64,000 nt of DNA from positions 382,501-446,500 of the forward strand of contig JAMWET010000579.1 of assembly GCA_024036415.1 (NCBI GenBank), read 5' to 3'. Source of the DNA: Prochilodus magdalenae (lineage: Eukaryota > Chordata > Actinopteri > Characiformes > Prochilodontidae). The notes below the pieces were generated by a model that was not told the DNA's origin, ran no database searches, and worked only from the letters and a program-made list of their open reading frames with translations. How positions within the stretch are numbered: the stretch's first letter is position 1; each line of letters opens with the position of its first letter. Position numbers and translations under genes: made by a program. Below, piece by piece: positions 62,391 through 64,000 of this stretch.

Positions 62391-64000
62391 CCTTCATTGT
62401 TCGTGTGAATTATCTTGTATCTGAACTTAATGGTCGCTTTGATTGGAAAACAGATGAACGAAGAGTGATCTCTGGCTTGGGAACGGTACTGCATACTGGC
62501 TCGGTGAAGCGAAGCCAGTCGTTAGACAAGCACCCTTGGATACATTCACTACAAAAGAGAAATAGAGACAATGCTGTCTTGAAGCTTGAATCGCAAACAA
62601 TCATATGTTATGGAATCATAAACATAACTGAGAAACACTAAATCATATTACAACAAACAGAATGCGCCCATTTACAGAAAGGTCTGGATGAAAGTTGTAT
62701 CAGCCATCGCTCTTCTGAACCATCCAGTTCTCCATACGAATGACCTTCCGACCATGTTGCACCAGAGAGCACCGATTCCAAAAGCGGGCTGTCTTGATCA
62801 GTCGCCTCAAGTCGAAACAGCATGTGTGAAGAAGCTCGGAGTGATCACCCGTCTGTGTAGCCGCCTACCGCTGTACTAAAATTAACTAGCCAAAGCTGTT
62901 CTAGAGCTCGAGGCCATGGGGTTTCCTGTCTTCCAGCCTGGCAGGCTGAGATGAATCAGTGACATTAGGGGAGCCCTTCTGCTGCTACACCGATGAAATG
63001 TGAGTCAACTGAAAGTGACTCATCTTTTTTTCGCTCGCTCCAGGCTTGAAAGCTCGGAGGAGCTTCTGGTGAGACTAAGGACGGAGAAGACTTTTCACAG
63101 GAAGTGATGAATGTGATTTCACTCACAGCCCCAGTTAAAATTTCACAAGGTCCAAAGTATGTGACCACTGACGTATAGGCCATCTGTCTTAGAGATTTGA
63201 GGCTTCGGTGCTTATGAAGGAGCTTTCTGACATGCAGCTCATAGTATTTTTGGACACTTTTGAGCAAAAGTGCCACATTCGTTTGATTTGTATCAACAGC
63301 TTGCTTCTTATTTTAGGAGTAAGACCATCAAACAGCACTTTCTGCAGTGCAAACTCGAACTGGCTTTATGCTTCCCCTTGCTTTTTTACTCTATTGAACT
63401 TTATGTGGGTCATTTACAGCTGCTGTGTGACCTGCTTTTAAATAAACGATGAATAAGGGATCTCCGTCGGTCCAGTGTGACACATCTATGCACATAAATA
63501 AAGGTTTATATATGGATGTATATAAAAGCATGCAGAAGACGATAACTGAGCTAAGCAGACTGGTACTGAGAGGCATACTGCAGCTGGTGGTATTACACTA
63601 GAATACATAATACACCTAATGGAATCAATTAGAACTAACAAAAGTAAGACAAGTTCAAGCCATTTGTTATTCGGTTCATCCGCACAGCAAGGGAAAACCG
63701 TAAGGCAGATAACAGAAGGGAAGCTTAGGTAAAGGTCTGAGAGGGGCTGTTTAATACTGTTCCCAGAATTCACTCCCACAAAAAGTCAGCAATGTTTTGT
63801 CCCGCCTGCCATGTAGACAATGCAGTCCCATTCCCGCAATCCTACATGAGGGTAAGCGACATCCAGTATCTGACATATTCTATTCATACATGAATTACTT
63901 TGTCCTAAAATAATCAGCACTGAAAACGACTGCTGTATGTCAGACCTGCCTTCGGTCGACTTAACTGTGGTGCACCGGCCTTTCGTCAAAGCACTGTCTA
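62391..64000. other. Unassigned sequence, probably the last fbxo41 intron
   Basis: I looked for the terminal fbxo41 exon here (in mammals ending in a GFSKILHIKVEG-like segment) and found none. Frames present are short and unlike known proteins. The stretch is probably intronic. Confidence 0.5.

Overview
The window looks like teleost fish genomic DNA, probably from an otophysan (characin/catfish/carp-like) lineage. It has large introns with GT-AG splice sites, tRNA-derived SINEs whose tail resembles fish L2 LINE ends, short hAT-like elements of a type common in fish, Tc1-like and Ty3/gypsy remnants, and many microsatellites. I see no prokaryotic gene organisation. Almost all of the open reading frames are chance or repeat-driven.

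The one gene I can support is fbxo41 (F-box only protein 41), on the plus strand from 11206 to beyond the right edge. I traced eleven coding exons by matching the translated sequence to remembered vertebrate FBXO41, and checked that the reading phase closes at every junction: 11206-11909, 34777-34984, 41430-41500, 47507-47883, 57218-57453, 58389-58504, 59244-59396, 59536-59631, 60555-60673, 61218-61376 and 61610-61725. Joined, they give 785 codons without a stop: an N-terminal C2H2-like zinc finger, a long coiled coil, a Ser/Arg-rich linker, an F-box and a C-terminal leucine-rich-repeat-like region. The short terminal exon was not found and probably lies to the right of the window.

Layout. 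1-4.7 kb: nothing recognised. 4.7-5.06 kb: antisense LINE fragment. 5.1-5.9 kb: homeodomain-motif-rich single-copy DNA, a candidate enhancer. 5.93-9.69 kb: a 3.75-kb minisatellite of about 156 copies of a 24-bp unit, each unit resembling a 3' splice site. 10.9 kb: a strong real-looking 3' splice site that may begin the exon carrying the start codon. 11.1-11.9 kb: GC-rich first coding exon. 11.9-34.8 kb: intron 1 with SINE, Tc1, hAT-like and MITE insertions. 35-41.4 kb: intron 2 with a candidate conserved element and a long GA tract. 41.5-47.5 kb: intron 3 with a short telomere-like tract and a SINE. 47.9-57.2 kb: intron 4, holding the most unusual structure, an antisense Ty3/gypsy gag-pol body (about 52.0-54.27 kb) lying between two inverted arrays of the same 20-bp repeat. 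A second integrase fragment sits nearby between 75-bp direct repeats. 57.2-61.7 kb: the compact F-box/LRR exon cluster, in which exon 9 lies between two 190-bp direct repeats. 61.75-64 kb: a Tc1-like remnant and unassigned sequence.

The best candidates for something undescribed are the foldback-like composite in intron 4 and the splice-acceptor-like minisatellite upstream of the fbxo41 start codon. All homology statements come from recognition by eye, not from a search.
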